In this document: positions 7,646 through 18,200 of the stretch, in pieces
Position numbering within the stretch: the first letter of the stretch is position 1
How the letters are laid out: each line of letters opens with the position of its first letter
Source: Streptococcus sp. SPS1
GTDB lineage: Bacteria > Bacillota > Bacilli > Lactobacillales > Streptococcaceae
DNA: 64,000 bases
NCBI RefSeq assembly: GCF_030439915.1
Contig: NZ_JAQFJG010000007.1
Location: 42,857 to 106,856 of the forward strand
Direction: 5' to 3'
The notes under the pieces: model-generated
The model's input: only the letters and a program-made list of their open reading frames with translations
What the model was told of the DNA's origin: nothing
Databases searched by the model: none
Position numbers and translations under genes: made by a program

Positions 7646-9583
7646 ATGGATTATAGTAAAGTTGCTGCCGAGGTCATTGAGGCTGTCGGTAAGGATAATC
7701 TTGTAGCTGCAGCCCACTGTGCAACTCGTCTTCGTTTGGTATTGAAAGACGAATCAAAAGTGAATCAAGCAGCTCTGGATAATAATGCGGATGTCAAGGG
7801 AACTTTTAGCACTAACGGACAATATCAAATTATCATTGGCCCTGGTGATGTTAACTTCGTGTATGCGGAAATCATCAAGAAAACTGGTTTGAAAGAAGTT
7901 TCGACAGATGATTTGAAAGAGATTGCTAATAAAGACAAAAAGTTCAATCCATTGATGGACTTGATTAAACTTTTGTCAGATATCTTTGTTCCTATTATCC
8001 CTGCCTTAGTTGCAGGTGGTCTCTTGATGGCTTTACGTAACTTCTTGACATCGCCAGACTTGTTTGGACCTCAATCAATTGAAGATATGTATCCTGCAAT
8101 CAAAGGCTTCTCAGCTATGATTCAATTGATGTCTGCTGCTCCATTTATGTTCCTCCCTGTTTTGGTTGGTATTTCAGCAGCCAAGCGCTTTGGAGCAAAC
8201 CAGTTCCTTGGTGCGGCAATCGGTATGATTATGACCACTCCAGATTTGGGTGGTAAAGAAGCCTTCTGGGACATCTTAGGTTTCCATGTTACACAAACAA
8301 ACTATGCTTATCAAGTGATTCCAGTCCTTGTTGCAGTCTGGTTGTTAGCAAATTTGGAAAAATTCTTCCACAAGAAATTGCCATCTGCAGTTGACTTCAC
8401 TTTCACACCGCTTTTATCAGTGATGATTACGGGATTCCTTACCTTTACAGTTATCGGTCCTGTTATGTTGGTTGTGTCTGATGCGATTACAAATGCGATT
8501 GTATGGTTGTACAACACAACAGGTGCCTTTGGTATGGGGCTATTTGGTGGAACTTACTCACTAATCGTTATGACAGGTCTTCACCAATCATTCCCAGCAA
8601 TCGAAACACAATTGTTGTCTGCTTACAATAATAACGGTACTGGATTTGGAGACTACATCTTTGTTGTTGCTTCAATGGCAAACGTAGCACAAGGTGCGGC
8701 TACTCTTGCAATCTACTTCTTGACAAAAAATGCTAAAACAAAAGGATTGTCAAGTTCGGCTGCTGTTTCTGCCTTCCTTGGTATTACAGAACCTGCTCTC
8801 TTTGGGGTAAACTTGAAATACAAATTCCCATTCTTCTGCGCCCTTGCTGGTTCAGCAATTGGTGCCTTCGTAGCAGGTTTAACTCACGTTATTGCAGTTT
8901 CATTGGGAGCGGCTGGATTTATTGGATTCCTTTCTATTAAGGCTGGTTCAATCCCTATGTATATAATTGCGGAAATTATGTCCTTTGTTGCCGCCTTTGC
9001 TTTCACTTATTTCTACGGGAAAACAAAAGCAGCTAGTGTCTTTGCTGATGAAGCTGCCACAGCAACCGCAGAAACAGTTACAGAACCTACAGTAGAAGCA
9101 CCAGTAGTGGAAGAGACTGATACTCTTCAAAATGAAACACTTGTAACTCCTATCGTCGGTGATGTTGTCGCTCTTGCTGATGTCAATGACCCTGTTTTCT
9201 CAAGTGGAGCTATGGGACAAGGTATCGCTGTGAAGCCTAGCCAAGGTGTGGTTTATGCACCAGCTGATGCTGAAGTTTCAATTGCCTTTCCAACAGGACA
9301 CGCTTTTGGTTTGAAAACAACTGATGGTGCTGAAGTTTTGATTCACGTTGGTATTGACACTGTGTCTATGAACGGTGACGGTTTTGAAGCAAAAGTTGCT
9401 CAAGGTGATAAGGTTAAAGCTGGCGATGTTCTTGGAACATTTGACTCAAACAAAATCGCTGCAGCTGGACTTGATGATACAACAATGGTTATCGTTACAA
9501 ATACAGCTGACTATGCTTCAGTAGCTCCAGTCGCAACAGGTTCAGTTGCTAAGGGGGATGCTGTGATCGAAGTGAAAATCTAA
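7646..9583 (+). CDS. scrA: Sucrose-specific PTS transporter EIIBCA
   Basis: A 645-aa fused PTS permease that imports sucrose and phosphorylates it to sucrose-6-phosphate. Order: EIIB at the N-terminus with its phosphorylated cysteine in [12 protein letters not shown] (about residue 26), a multi-helix EIIC (residues ~105-465), an acidic linker rich in Thr/Glu/Val, then EIIA-Glc-like with the active histidine in [14 protein letters not shown] (about residue 564). The length is as expected for streptococcal ScrA. SD 'aaggagat'. Its product feeds ScrB, encoded divergently. Confidence 0.95.
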   Translation: MDYSKVAAEVIEAVGKDNLVAAAHCATRLRLVLKDESKVNQAALDNNADVKGTFSTNGQYQIIIGPGDVNFVYAEIIKKTGLKEVSTDDLKEIANKDKKFNPLMDLIKLLSDIFVPIIPALVAGGLLMALRNFLTSPDLFGPQSIEDMYPAIKGFSAMIQLMSAAPFMFLPVLVGISAAKRFGANQFLGAAIGMIMTTPDLGGKEAFWDILGFHVTQTNYAYQVIPVLVAVWLLANLEKFFHKKLPSAVDFTFTPLLSVMITGFLTFTVIGPVMLVVSDAITNAIVWLYNTTGAFGMGLFGGTYSLIVMTGLHQSFPAIETQLLSAYNNNGTGFGDYIFVVASMANVAQGAATLAIYFLTKNAKTKGLSSSAAVSAFLGITEPALFGVNLKYKFPFFCALAGSAIGAFVAGLTHVIAVSLGAAGFIGFLSIKAGSIPMYIIAEIMSFVAAFAFTYFYGKTKAASVFADEAATATAETVTEPTVEAPVVEETDTLQNETLVTPIVGDVVALADVNDPVFSSGAMGQGIAVKPSQGVVYAPADAEVSIAFPTGHAFGLKTTDGAEVLIHVGIDTVSMNGDGFEAKVAQGDKVKAGDVLGTFDSNKIAAAGLDDTTMVIVTNTADYASVAPVATGSVAKGDAVIEVKI

Positions 9584-9601
9584 TCAATCCTCTCTAAGGT
9601 G

Positions 9602-9637
9602 AAAACGAACAAATGATATGTTTGTTCGTTTTTATTA
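9602..9637 (+). terminator. Terminator after scrA
   Basis: A long perfect stem, AAAACGAACAAA / TTTGTTCGTTTT, with loop TGATATG and a T tail. Confidence 0.88.
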
Positions 9638-9731
9638 GATGGTAAGATTTACAGAGGAAAATCTAAAAAATAGAGAAACTTAGATTTTCGAAATATGCTA
9701 TAATAAAGAAAATAAAAACAAGAGGTTTATC

Positions 9732-10619
9732 ATGACAAAATTATATGGAAGCTTGGAAGCGGGCGGTACAAAGTTTGTCTGTGCTGTCGGTGATGAAAAC
9801 TTTAACGTTGTAGAAAAAACACAATTTCCAACAACAACACCAATCGAAACAATCGATAAAACCATCGAGTTCTTCTCAAAATTCGATAACCTTGCTGGTC
9901 TTGCAGTTGGTTCATTTGGTCCGATTGATATTGATAAAAACTCAAAAACTTATGGCTTTATCACAACGACTCCAAAACCAAACTGGGCAAATGTGGACTT
10001 GCTTGGTGCCCTTCGTCGCGCCCTCAACGTTCCTATGTACTTCACGACAGACGTAAACAGCTCTGCTTATGGTGAAGTGGTTGCCCGTAACAATGCTGGT
10101 GGCCGTATCGAAAACTTGGTTTACTACACAATCGGTACAGGTATCGGTGCAGGTGTCATCCAACGTGGTGAGTTTATCGGCGGTGTGGGTCATCCTGAAA
10201 TGGGTCATTATTATGTTGCTAGACATCCAATGGATATTGAAAAAGAGTTTAAGGGTGTTTGTCCTTTCCATAAGGGATGTCTGGAAGGCTATGCAGCTGG
10301 TCCAAGTTTGGAAGCTCGTACAGGTGTTCGTGGGGAAAACATTGAACTCAACAACCCTGTTTGGGATGTCCAAGCCTACTATATCGCTCAAGCTGCGGTT
10401 AATGCGACAGTGACTTTCCGCCCAGACGTGATTGTCTTTGGTGGAGGGGTCATGGCTCAACAACACATGCTGGACCGTGTCCGTGAGAAATTTACATCTC
10501 TTCTTAATGGCTACCTACCAGTACCAGATGTGCGTGAATACATCGTAACTCCAGCAGTCGCAGGAAATGGTTCTGCTACTCTTGGGAACTTTGTTCTTGC
10601 AAAAGAAGTTTCAAAATAA
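9732..10619 (+). CDS. scrK: Fructokinase, ROK family
   Basis: A 295-aa ATP-dependent sugar kinase that phosphorylates the fructose released by ScrB. The N-terminal GSLEAGGTKFVCAVG phosphate loop and the ROK zinc-site region are present (GHPEMGHYYV with CPFHKGCLEGYAAGP, residues ~155-200). It has its own extended -10 promoter (TGCTATAAT, about 9696-9704) and its own terminator, so it is expressed separately from scrA though functionally in the same sucrose pathway. Confidence 0.93.
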   Translation: MTKLYGSLEAGGTKFVCAVGDENFNVVEKTQFPTTTPIETIDKTIEFFSKFDNLAGLAVGSFGPIDIDKNSKTYGFITTTPKPNWANVDLLGALRRALNVPMYFTTDVNSSAYGEVVARNNAGGRIENLVYYTIGTGIGAGVIQRGEFIGGVGHPEMGHYYVARHPMDIEKEFKGVCPFHKGCLEGYAAGPSLEARTGVRGENIELNNPVWDVQAYYIAQAAVNATVTFRPDVIVFGGGVMAQQHMLDRVREKFTSLLNGYLPVPDVREYIVTPAVAGNGSATLGNFVLAKEVSK

Positions 10620-10625
10620 AGCACA

Positions 10626-10657
10626 AAATCCGCTTGGGAAACCAAACGGATTTTTTA
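10626..10657. terminator. Terminator between scrK and the convergent VTT gene
   Basis: The stem AAATCCGCTTGG / CCAAACGGATTT has a GAAA loop, with a T run on the + side and A/T on the other; it could serve both converging genes. Confidence 0.75.
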
Positions 10658-10661
10658 TGTG

Positions 10662-11279
10662 TCAAAGCATTTGCCAGAAAAAGTCGATAATATAGGTCAG
10701 ACCGTAGGTATAAACCACGAGGGTAAAGGGTTTGGTCAGAATGATGATAGTCATATAACGCTTGAAACTCATCTTGGTCAGTGCAGCCAGCATACAGAGA
10801 AAGTCAGCCGGACTAATGGGCCAAATCATCATAAAGATAAAGAAACGGTCAAAACGATTTCCTTTATCCAACCAGCCGATATACTTGTCATAGGTGCGCT
10901 TGCTGACGACAGACTGGACAAAGGCGGCCCCATAGAGTCGCACCAGATAAAAGATAATGGCGCAGCCAATCACGATCCCGATATAGTTGTAGATAGTCCC
11001 GATGATGTGACCGTAGATAAAGACCCCAGCCACCGAGGTCAAGGCCCCAGGAATGATAGGGACGACCGTCTGTAAAATCTGTAAAAAGATAAAGAGAGGT
11101 GGCCCCCAGATACCTGCCTGCTGGATAAAGGCAGAGAGGGTTTCCTTAGACTGTAAAATCCCAGCCTGATAAGCCCAAATACAGAAAATCAAACTCCCAA
11201 CACCACCGACAATGGATGAGATATTGATAACTTGCTGCAGAAGGGGAGAAACAGCTTTCATTTGTTTATCCTGTGACAT
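10662..11279 (-). CDS. VTT (TVP38/TMEM64, DedA-like) membrane protein
   Basis: A 205-aa integral membrane protein with about five hydrophobic segments. The VTT/SNARE-associated core is visible at residues ~60-130, with the re-entrant PIIPGALTSVAGVFIYG motif and a second half containing PISPADFLCMLAALTKM. Family members (DedA, TMEM41/64) are lipid scramblases or flippases or support membrane homeostasis; the substrate here is unknown. It has an extended -10 (TGGTATAGT) on the minus strand near 11,320. Monocistronic, convergent with scrK. Confidence 0.8.
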   Translation of the reverse strand: MSQDKQMKAVSPLLQQVINISSIVGGVGSLIFCIWAYQAGILQSKETLSAFIQQAGIWGPPLFIFLQILQTVVPIIPGALTSVAGVFIYGHIIGTIYNYIGIVIGCAIIFYLVRLYGAAFVQSVVSKRTYDKYIGWLDKGNRFDRFFIFMMIWPISPADFLCMLAALTKMSFKRYMTIIILTKPFTLVVYTYGLTYIIDFFWQML

Positions 11280-11388
11280 GTAAACTCCTCTTAGATAGTA
11301 TATTTCTACTATACCATATTTTGGAGGAGAAAGGGGGAATGAGTATTTTTGTCATGGGAAGAGTGATGGAATTTGAGCCTAAACATGC

Positions 11389-11394
11389 TATAAT
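11389..11394 (+). promoter_or_regulatory. Extended -10 promoter of hsdR
   Basis: TGCTATAAT (TG at 11386-11387, TATAAT 11389-11394) followed by SD 'aaaggagag' before the hsdR ATG. Confidence 0.65.
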
Positions 11395-11426
11395 AAAGGG
11401 AGCAGACATGTAGCAAAGGAGAGAGT

Positions 11427-14417
11427 ATGATACAGGTAAAACCAGAACTGGGGATAGAAAAACAACTGATCAGCCAACTGGTAACTGGGGAAAGTCAATG
11501 GACTTACAGAGATGACCTCAAAACAGAAGAGCAATTATGGGAAAACTTCTTTGAAAAGTTAGCTCAGAACAATGTGGCTCGATTGGCAGAACATCCCCTG
11601 ACAGAACAGGAAAAACGCCAGATAAAGAATCAACTGAACTTTATTAGCTACTATGATGCGGCCAAGTGGTTGGTCGGCGAAAATGGCATTGCCAAGGTTG
11701 AAGTTCAGAGAGAAGATGCTAGTTTGGGGACTATCCGTTTATCTGTCATCTGGAGAGACAATATCGCAGCTGGTAAGTCTAGTTATGAGGTTGTCAACCA
11801 AGTCGAGAGAGATAAGATAAATCCTCAGGATCAAGACCGCAGGCTAGATGTGACCCTCTTGATCAATGGCCTTCCAATGATTCAGATTGAGCTTAAAAGT
11901 CCTCGAGTTGCTTTTTTAGATGCCTTTCATCAAATCAAGAAGTATGATAGGGAAGGCAAGTTTCGTGGCATTTACTCTAGCTTACAGATGTTTGTTGTGA
12001 CCAATAAGGTAGACACACGCTATATCGCTGCAGCTAGAGAAAACAAACTCAACAAGCAATTTCTAACCAAGTGGGTGGATAAGGACAACCAACCCATAAC
12101 GAGCTTGACCAGTTTTGCCCACGAAGTTCTTTCTATCCCTCGTGCGCATCAGATGCTCATGCAGTACTCTGTCCTTGATGATAGTAAGAAGGCTCTTATC
12201 CTCTTGCGTCCCTACCAGATCCATGCCATCGAAGCAGTGCAAGAAGCTTCTCGCCAGCAAGCATCAGGCTATGTTTGGCATACGACAGGTTCAGGGAAGA
12301 CTCTGACCTCTTATAAAGTAGCGCGGAATCTCCTCCAAATCCCGTCTATCCAAAAGACAATTTTTGTCGTTGACCGCAGAGACTTGGACCAACAGACCAC
12401 TTCATCTTTTCTCTCTTATGCGACCAATGATGTCATTGATATTGATGAGACGGATAATACTCATGATTTGGTCAAGCGACTAGGAAGTAATGATAAGCGT
12501 GTGGTGGTAACGACCATCCAGAAAATTACTACCATGATGCGTAAGTTTGAGCAAGGTCTTTACCAACGAGATGCGGACAAAATCAGGGGCCTTCGAGTGG
12601 CCTTTGTCGTGGATGAATGCCACCGTGCCGTTACGCCACAAACACAAAAAGACATTAAGGGATTTTTCCCACAGTCTCTCTGGTATGGTTTTACAGGCAC
12701 ACCTATCTTTAAGGAAAATAAACGCCAGCAAATCGGCGATCTAGCCCAAACCACCCAGCAACAGTACGGAGACCGTCTCCATGAGTATACAGTTAAGGAA
12801 GCCATTCATGATGGAGCTGTTTTAGGCTTTAAGGTAGATTATCGCAATACCCTCATCACGGATAAATCTGAAAATGACATACCAGATACTGTCTACGAAG
12901 ATGAAGAGCATATGCTGGAAGTCTTGGATGCCATTATCAATAAATCCCGTCAACAGCTAGGATTCCAAAAAGGAGTTGGTAAGACCTACAATGCCATCCT
13001 AACCGTTAAATCCATCCCTCAAGCCCAAGCCTACTATGACCTCCTCAAACGAGTCAAGGCTGGGGAGACGAGGGTTAAGGTATCGGAAAGGGTCAAGCAG
13101 GTCCTTCCTGACTTTCCAAAGGCGACCATCACCTACTCGGTCACAGAAAATGAAGAAGACTCAAGAGCCAATCAAGACCACATGAAGCAGGTCTTAGAGG
13201 ACTATAACCAAGAGTTTGATACCCATTTTACCATGGCGGATCTGCGTGGTTTTAATACGGATGTCAATAACCGTCTAGCTCGAAAGCATGACAAATACCT
13301 CTATCGAAATGAACAGTTGGACTTAGTCATCGTAGTCAATCGTCTCCTAACGGGATTTGATGCCCCTTGTCTATCAACTCTCTTTATTGACCGCAAGCCC
13401 ATGCAACCGCAGGACTTGATCCAAGCCTTTAGCCGAACCAATCGTATCTTTGATTCTAGTAAGACCTACGGTCATATCATCACCTTCCAAAAGCCCCTAG
13501 CCTTTAAGGAAGCAGTGGATAATGCCCTCAAGCTCTACTCAAATGGTGGTGAAAACGAGGTCCTAGCCCCTAGCTGGGAAGAGGAAAAGAGGAACTTTTT
13601 ACGGAGTTGCAGTGATTTCCAAAATCTCATCACCGATGATCCTGAGGAAGGACTCCAAATCGAGCAAATCTCTACACCTGAGTTGAGGAAACTAGCTAAA
13701 ACCTATCAAGCCTTTGATAAATATTTAGCCTCTATCCGAGTGTACAAAGAGTATGATGAGGAAGAACTTTACAGTCAGACGGGACTTGATGGAGAGAAGT
13801 TGGAAAGGTATCTGGGACTTTATCGAAATGTCCTTGCAGAATTAAAAAGCCGAGTAGAGGATGATGACGATGGAGAGCCACTTGATATCCACTATGAACT
13901 GGAGTCTATCCAAGTGGACGAAATTAACTATGCCTATATCTTGACCTTAATCCAAAGCCTGATTGAACAAGGTCAGAGTCAAGAAAAGAACCTAAGCGCT
14001 CAAGATAGGGAAGCCGTGGATAACTATATTCAGAGTCTTGAGAAGACCAATCCCAATCTTGCTCAGATCATCACTGAACTTTGGAGAGAGGTACAAGAAC
14101 ATCCGAAAAGCTATCGTGGTCAGTCTATCGCAAATATTTTGGATCAGATGATTGAGGCTGTCATCCAGCAACATATCAAAGTCTTTAGCAAGCGCTGGTA
14201 TGTCGGTGAGGATGAACTCCGTTACTATGTCGAACACTACCGTAAGGGAGCGAAAAAACAACTAGGAGAAAGTCAGCTGACCAAGAGCCAGCGCTATCAG
14301 GACTATAAGCTAGAGGTGGCGGATGCCCTCAATCCTCTCCTCTATAAAAAACAAATCAAGGAAGCCTATACCCAACTAGTGGAGGAAGTCATTGAGCCAT
14401 TGAGGGTTGGAAGATAG
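11427..14417 (+). CDS. hsdR: Type I restriction enzyme, R subunit (endonuclease and translocase)
   Basis: A 996-aa motor/nuclease subunit. The N-terminal nuclease core is visible as [22 protein letters not shown] (D...E-x-K, residues ~137-158). The SF2 motor follows: Walker [11 protein letters not shown] (about residue 286), VVDECHR (motif II), FTGTPIF (motif III), [10 protein letters not shown] and [10 protein letters not shown] (motif VI, about residue 670). The C-terminal helical part that docks on HsdM/HsdS is present. It is intact. GC content is visibly higher than in the cargo genes that separate it from hsdS and hsdM. Confidence 0.95.
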   Translation: MIQVKPELGIEKQLISQLVTGESQWTYRDDLKTEEQLWENFFEKLAQNNVARLAEHPLTEQEKRQIKNQLNFISYYDAAKWLVGENGIAKVEVQREDASLGTIRLSVIWRDNIAAGKSSYEVVNQVERDKINPQDQDRRLDVTLLINGLPMIQIELKSPRVAFLDAFHQIKKYDREGKFRGIYSSLQMFVVTNKVDTRYIAAARENKLNKQFLTKWVDKDNQPITSLTSFAHEVLSIPRAHQMLMQYSVLDDSKKALILLRPYQIHAIEAVQEASRQQASGYVWHTTGSGKTLTSYKVARNLLQIPSIQKTIFVVDRRDLDQQTTSSFLSYATNDVIDIDETDNTHDLVKRLGSNDKRVVVTTIQKITTMMRKFEQGLYQRDADKIRGLRVAFVVDECHRAVTPQTQKDIKGFFPQSLWYGFTGTPIFKENKRQQIGDLAQTTQQQYGDRLHEYTVKEAIHDGAVLGFKVDYRNTLITDKSENDIPDTVYEDEEHMLEVLDAIINKSRQQLGFQKGVGKTYNAILTVKSIPQAQAYYDLLKRVKAGETRVKVSERVKQVLPDFPKATITYSVTENEEDSRANQDHMKQVLEDYNQEFDTHFTMADLRGFNTDVNNRLARKHDKYLYRNEQLDLVIVVNRLLTGFDAPCLSTLFIDRKPMQPQDLIQAFSRTNRIFDSSKTYGHIITFQKPLAFKEAVDNALKLYSNGGENEVLAPSWEEEKRNFLRSCSDFQNLITDDPEEGLQIEQISTPELRKLAKTYQAFDKYLASIRVYKEYDEEELYSQTGLDGEKLERYLGLYRNVLAELKSRVEDDDDGEPLDIHYELESIQVDEINYAYILTLIQSLIEQGQSQEKNLSAQDREAVDNYIQSLEKTNPNLAQIITELWREVQEHPKSYRGQSIANILDQMIEAVIQQHIKVFSKRWYVGEDELRYYVEHYRKGAKKQLGESQLTKSQRYQDYKLEVADALNPLLYKKQIKEAYTQLVEEVIEPLRVGR

Positions 14418-14418
14418 C

Positions 14419-14602
14419 TCTTCGAGACTTAGAATAGGCCTACTTCCTAAAGTTTACATGTATTCTAAGCCTCGAATGATTGCGATTACATAAATTTACA
14501 AGTATTCTACGTTTCGAATTACTTATCTACAAAAGTTTTGAGGTCTTCGAGCTTTCGAATAGTCATATTTACTAAATTTTATATGTATTCTAAAACTCGA
14601 AA
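14419..14602 (+). repeat. 42-bp degenerate tandem repeat array, about 4.4 units
   Basis: Units at 14419-14460, 14461-14502, 14503-14543, 14544-14585 and a partial 14586-14602. Each carries a 'ctt/tct..cgaat' block followed by a 'tttacatg'-like end. The first and fourth are the most alike (TCTTCGAG...AGAATAG versus TCTTCGAG...CGAATAG). It begins 2 bp after the hsdR stop and contains no ORF. It is not a CRISPR because there are no unique spacers between constant repeats. Confidence 0.75.
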
Positions 14603-14630
14603 AGGTAAAATCTAAAAATAGTAAGAGTCT

Positions 14631-14674
14631 CTATCTGATGGACGGAGTGTATGTCCATCAGATAGGGGTTTTTT
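14631..14674 (+). terminator. Strong terminator after hsdR
   Basis: A 13-bp perfect stem, CTATCTGATGGAC / GTCCATCAGATAG, followed by GGGG and six T. It separates hsdR from the downstream cargo, hsdS and hsdM. Confidence 0.88.
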
Positions 14675-14817
14675 AATTTGAAAATGTCTGATTTGTCCTG
14701 AAAAGTACGTTTTAGATGGAAATAATGACAGTTGAGCGGAAGCGGAATAAATCTTTTAAAGTAACTGTTAGAATTATTTTAAAAGTTTACATAATGAAAA
14801 ATAGAAAGAATATCATC

Positions 14818-15312
14818 ATGACAAAAACATACGCTATTCGTCCACTTAGTTATAGTAACTTTACCAATCGTGAGTTTGAAAGCCTGATGATGGATACTCA
14901 TCAAAGTTTGACCACTTTTTCTAAGGCAAACAAGGATGAATCTATGTATGCCAAACATTTGGAACCCTTCAAGACCAAGCTTGATGATTTTCAAGCTTAA
15001 CTGGCGGCGGTGATCAAATATGACCAAGTGGAAAGTAAGGCGCGTGCTTCTAAGTCTACCAAGGAAGTTGGCAAGACCAGACAGCTCCGTACAGAACTTT
15101 CAACCAGCTACGAGCTCTTTATGCGCTATACCGCAGCTAGTGCAGAAGCCTACCCTGAAAAGAAACACCTGACTCAACTCCTCAAGGAACTCAATATCAT
15201 CCGATATAGCAAGCGTCGTCTCATCACTAGTAGCAAGAAAGATAAAAAAACAAACCAGCAGAACCAGACCAATCATCAGGATAAAGACAACCCCTTAGAA
15301 GCGGATTTCTAA
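14818..15312 (+). pseudogene. DUF6261-like gene split by an in-frame stop
   Basis: Reading in one frame from the ATG at 14818 gives 60 codons (MTKTYAIRPLSYSNFTNREF...), then TAA at 14998-15000, then 103 further codons without a stop to 15312. The reading frame does not change, so a single nonsense change split a protein of about 165 residues. The downstream part is Lys/Ser/Thr-rich and ends with a poly-Lys/Gln/Asn tail. It resembles the small DUF6261 proteins seen in streptococcal genomes, but that match is from memory. No function is known. Confidence 0.6.
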
Positions 15313-15323
15313 GGGGATTTTTA
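15291..15323 (+). terminator. Terminator overlapping the end of the DUF6261-like pseudogene
   Basis: CCCCTTAGAA / TTCTAAGGGG stem with a six-base loop, then a T run. The stop codon lies within the stem. Confidence 0.8.
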
Positions 15324-15441
15324 TGGTTCCGTGGTATAATAATATGCAAAAGGAAATTACTATTTATTATATAAACTTGAAATTATTAAAATTTATATTA
15401 GGTAGATTAAAAATATATAATTTAGCAGGAGTAAAAAAACT

Positions 15442-18174
15442 ATGAAGATTGATAAACATATTGTAGATATAAATAAAAATATTTGTAAAAATATAGAACA
15501 GATGAATATGATGAGAGAAAGAGGATTTTCTTCTCAAAATATTATGAATACTTTGAGAAATTTTGTAGAACATATTGCTGTTAAAATATATAACCATGAT
15601 AATGATGTTGATTTGGAATGGAATTATCATAACATAGAACTGAGTATAAAATATATTAATGAAAAGTCAAACTATGTCTTTTTAAGAAAAATTCATAAAT
15701 TTCTCCAAAAATCGGCTTCACATTATACTCTAGACGAAAATAATTCAGAGAGATTGTTACTTAAATATTATGAATATATGCTGAAAATAAAAAAATTTTT
15801 ACTAACTAATTACAAATTTGAAGTTTTAGAAAATCTAGAAAAATTTCCCCTCTATATGGATACAATGTCTGAAGAATATTATGCAAAAATTGCTGATGTA
15901 ATTGATAATCCAGAATATCCAATAACAGAGAGTGAAAGATATTACATACAAAAAATCAAACCATTTTTTGTGAATCAAAATATCTATTATGAAGTAACAT
16001 ATACCAGTACATATGGTGCTGGTAAAAAATCAGAGAGAATAACAGCGTATACTAATAAAGAAATTATGTCAAATTATGCAACGAAGCTATATATAAGAAA
16101 TGAAAAAATAAATATATATGGTTCTACCCTAACTATATCAGTAATTGCTGATTGGGATGTTGCTATTCGTCCGTGTGAATTTCATTCATTAAGCCGTATC
16201 CTAAAAATTGGGGGAGATGAAGTGAAGTCTTCACACATGGAATATAGAATTTTAATGGCGTTTCTAAAGAAAAATCAAATAAATTTAATTGATATTATAG
16301 AATTAAATCAGGAGTTATATCAAAAAACTAAAGCTTATGTCAACCAAAAATCACAGGTATCTTATATCTTTGATATTTTAGATAATGCTAGAATGATAAT
16401 TCAGGCAAACAATTCGGGCTCTAATATACTAAGATACTTACTGTTTCATATGAATAATGAGATTTTAAAAGAACAGTATTTTTATGATAATCATCCATAT
16501 AATAAATGTGAAGGAGGAAATATAAAATTATCTGGTCTTCGATTAAAATGGGGGTGTATTCCTTTTGATGAGATGCCGTTTTGCTCTTCTTTAATAAATC
16601 ATAATCCTAAAATATATGATTTATTAGCTTGTATTGATGATAGTGGGAAAGATAGCGAATTTCTAGCGAGACTAATAAAAAATAATACTGAGATTCATGG
16701 GAAAATATACACATCAATAACTGAATTGTCAGAAGAATACTCTGAAAGAGTTGAGGCTTTAGCTTGGCAGTATAATGAAAAAATAATAAGTAAACATGAA
16801 GGAAGAAAATTAAAAATTGAAAATGGACAAGTCTTTATTTCACAATATGAAACTGATTCACTTGAAGTTTTGAAAAAATTAATAGACTTTTCAAGAGATA
16901 ATAATAAAAATCATACTCAATCAGTTGAGAGATGGTTAGAAACAAGCGAACATAGTATTGATGACCCTTTTAAAAAAGAGAAACTAACCTCACTATTTTC
17001 TGATTCTGCAGTTGCTTTAATATATGGTTCTGCCGGAACAGGAAAAACATACTTTATAAATCATATTGCACAATTTTTTAATTCAGCAGATAAATTATTT
17101 TTATCTGTGACACATACAGCAGTTGAAAATTTAAGAAGAAGAATCAGTTCATCGAATTGTGAATTTTCAACGATTCAGAAAATCAAATATAAAACAGAAA
17201 TAAAATGTGACATATTATTTGTTGATGAGTGTAGTATGGTGAGTAACTCCGATATGGCAGAATTGCTAAAAAAAATCTCGTGTAAATTTCTAGTTTTAGT
17301 GGGTGATATTTTCCAAATTGAGGCTATTCAGTTTGGAAATTGGTTCGAACTTGCTAAAAAAATTATAAAAACGGAGGCTATAATAGAATTAGACACTCCA
17401 TATAGAACACGGGATGATGGTCTGATTGAGGTTTGGGATAAAGTAAGAAATATTGAGCCTGACATTATGGAGCATTTATCTCGAAAAGACTTGAATTTTC
17501 AATTGGATGCCAGTATATTTGAAAAAGTTCATGAAGATGAAATTATTCTAAGTTTAAATTATGATGGAATCTATGGCATTAATAATATAAATAGATTGTT
17601 ACAAGCATCAAATCCTCATCAAAGTATCAAATGGAATTCTAAATTTTATAAAATTAATGATCCTATAGTCTTTAGTGAGTCAAGTAGATTTAATGGAGTT
17701 TTGTATAACAATTTAAAGGGAATTATTAGAGATATACAAGTTATCGAAAATAGTGATAAAATTATTTTTACAATAGAATTGTTAGGAGTGGTTTTAAATG
17801 GATTAGATGTTTCTGATAGTGAGATAGAACTTTTGGAAAGTGGCAACAATAATAATTCTGTTATTAGGTTTAGTGTAGATAGATATAGTAGTGCAGATGA
17901 GGATATAGAAGATAATTCGGCGACAGTTCCTTTTCAAGTATCGTATGCAATTTCAATTCATAAGGCTCAAGGTTTGGAGTATGAATCTGTAAAAATTGTT
18001 ATCACTAATGAAGTAGATGAACAAATTAATCATAATATTCTATATACTGCTATGACACGAACAAAAAAATATCTTAAATTGTATTGGAGTCCTGAAACAG
18101 AGAATTTTGTGATTTCAAATTTAAAGAAAAAAGACATAAATAAAGATTATAATTTATTAAAAATGAAGTTGTAG
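15442..18174 (+). CDS. SF1 (RecD/UvrD-like) helicase with large uncharacterised N-terminus
   Basis: A 910-aa protein. Residues ~1-500 match no family I recognise; they are Asn/Lys/Ile-rich and mostly helical. The C-terminal part is an SF1 ATPase: Walker A GSAGTGKTYF (about residue 530), LFVDECSMVS (Walker B, about residue 592), VGDIFQIEAI (motif III), and a UvrD_C_2-like end with SYAISIHKAQGLEYESV (about residue 835) and YTAMTRTKKYL (about residue 870). It lies between hsdR and hsdS, 27 bp before hsdS, so it is probably cotranscribed with hsdS. The DNA is very AT-rich compared with hsdR and hsdM, indicating separate acquisition. A defence role is inferred from position only. Confidence 0.75.
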   Translation: MKIDKHIVDINKNICKNIEQMNMMRERGFSSQNIMNTLRNFVEHIAVKIYNHDNDVDLEWNYHNIELSIKYINEKSNYVFLRKIHKFLQKSASHYTLDENNSERLLLKYYEYMLKIKKFLLTNYKFEVLENLEKFPLYMDTMSEEYYAKIADVIDNPEYPITESERYYIQKIKPFFVNQNIYYEVTYTSTYGAGKKSERITAYTNKEIMSNYATKLYIRNEKINIYGSTLTISVIADWDVAIRPCEFHSLSRILKIGGDEVKSSHMEYRILMAFLKKNQINLIDIIELNQELYQKTKAYVNQKSQVSYIFDILDNARMIIQANNSGSNILRYLLFHMNNEILKEQYFYDNHPYNKCEGGNIKLSGLRLKWGCIPFDEMPFCSSLINHNPKIYDLLACIDDSGKDSEFLARLIKNNTEIHGKIYTSITELSEEYSERVEALAWQYNEKIISKHEGRKLKIENGQVFISQYETDSLEVLKKLIDFSRDNNKNHTQSVERWLETSEHSIDDPFKKEKLTSLFSDSAVALIYGSAGTGKTYFINHIAQFFNSADKLFLSVTHTAVENLRRRISSSNCEFSTIQKIKYKTEIKCDILFVDECSMVSNSDMAELLKKISCKFLVLVGDIFQIEAIQFGNWFELAKKIIKTEAIIELDTPYRTRDDGLIEVWDKVRNIEPDIMEHLSRKDLNFQLDASIFEKVHEDEIILSLNYDGIYGINNINRLLQASNPHQSIKWNSKFYKINDPIVFSESSRFNGVLYNNLKGIIRDIQVIENSDKIIFTIELLGVVLNGLDVSDSEIELLESGNNNNSVIRFSVDRYSSADEDIEDNSATVPFQVSYAISIHKAQGLEYESVKIVITNEVDEQINHNILYTAMTRTKKYLKLYWSPETENFVISNLKKKDINKDYNLLKMKL

Positions 18175-18200
18175 TATAGAAATGAGGTTTATTAAGAACT

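Noticed and set aside
10659..11075. 138-aa open frame on the + strand
   Set aside because: Antisense to the VTT membrane-protein gene, Asp/His-rich shadow composition, no SD.
14419..14602. Possible CRISPR array after hsdR
   Set aside because: The repeats are contiguous and degenerate, with no constant repeat/unique spacer alternation and no cas genes.
15367..15630. 87-aa minus-strand frame at the helicase start
   Set aside because: A shadow of very AT-rich DNA opposite an intact gene with a good SD.
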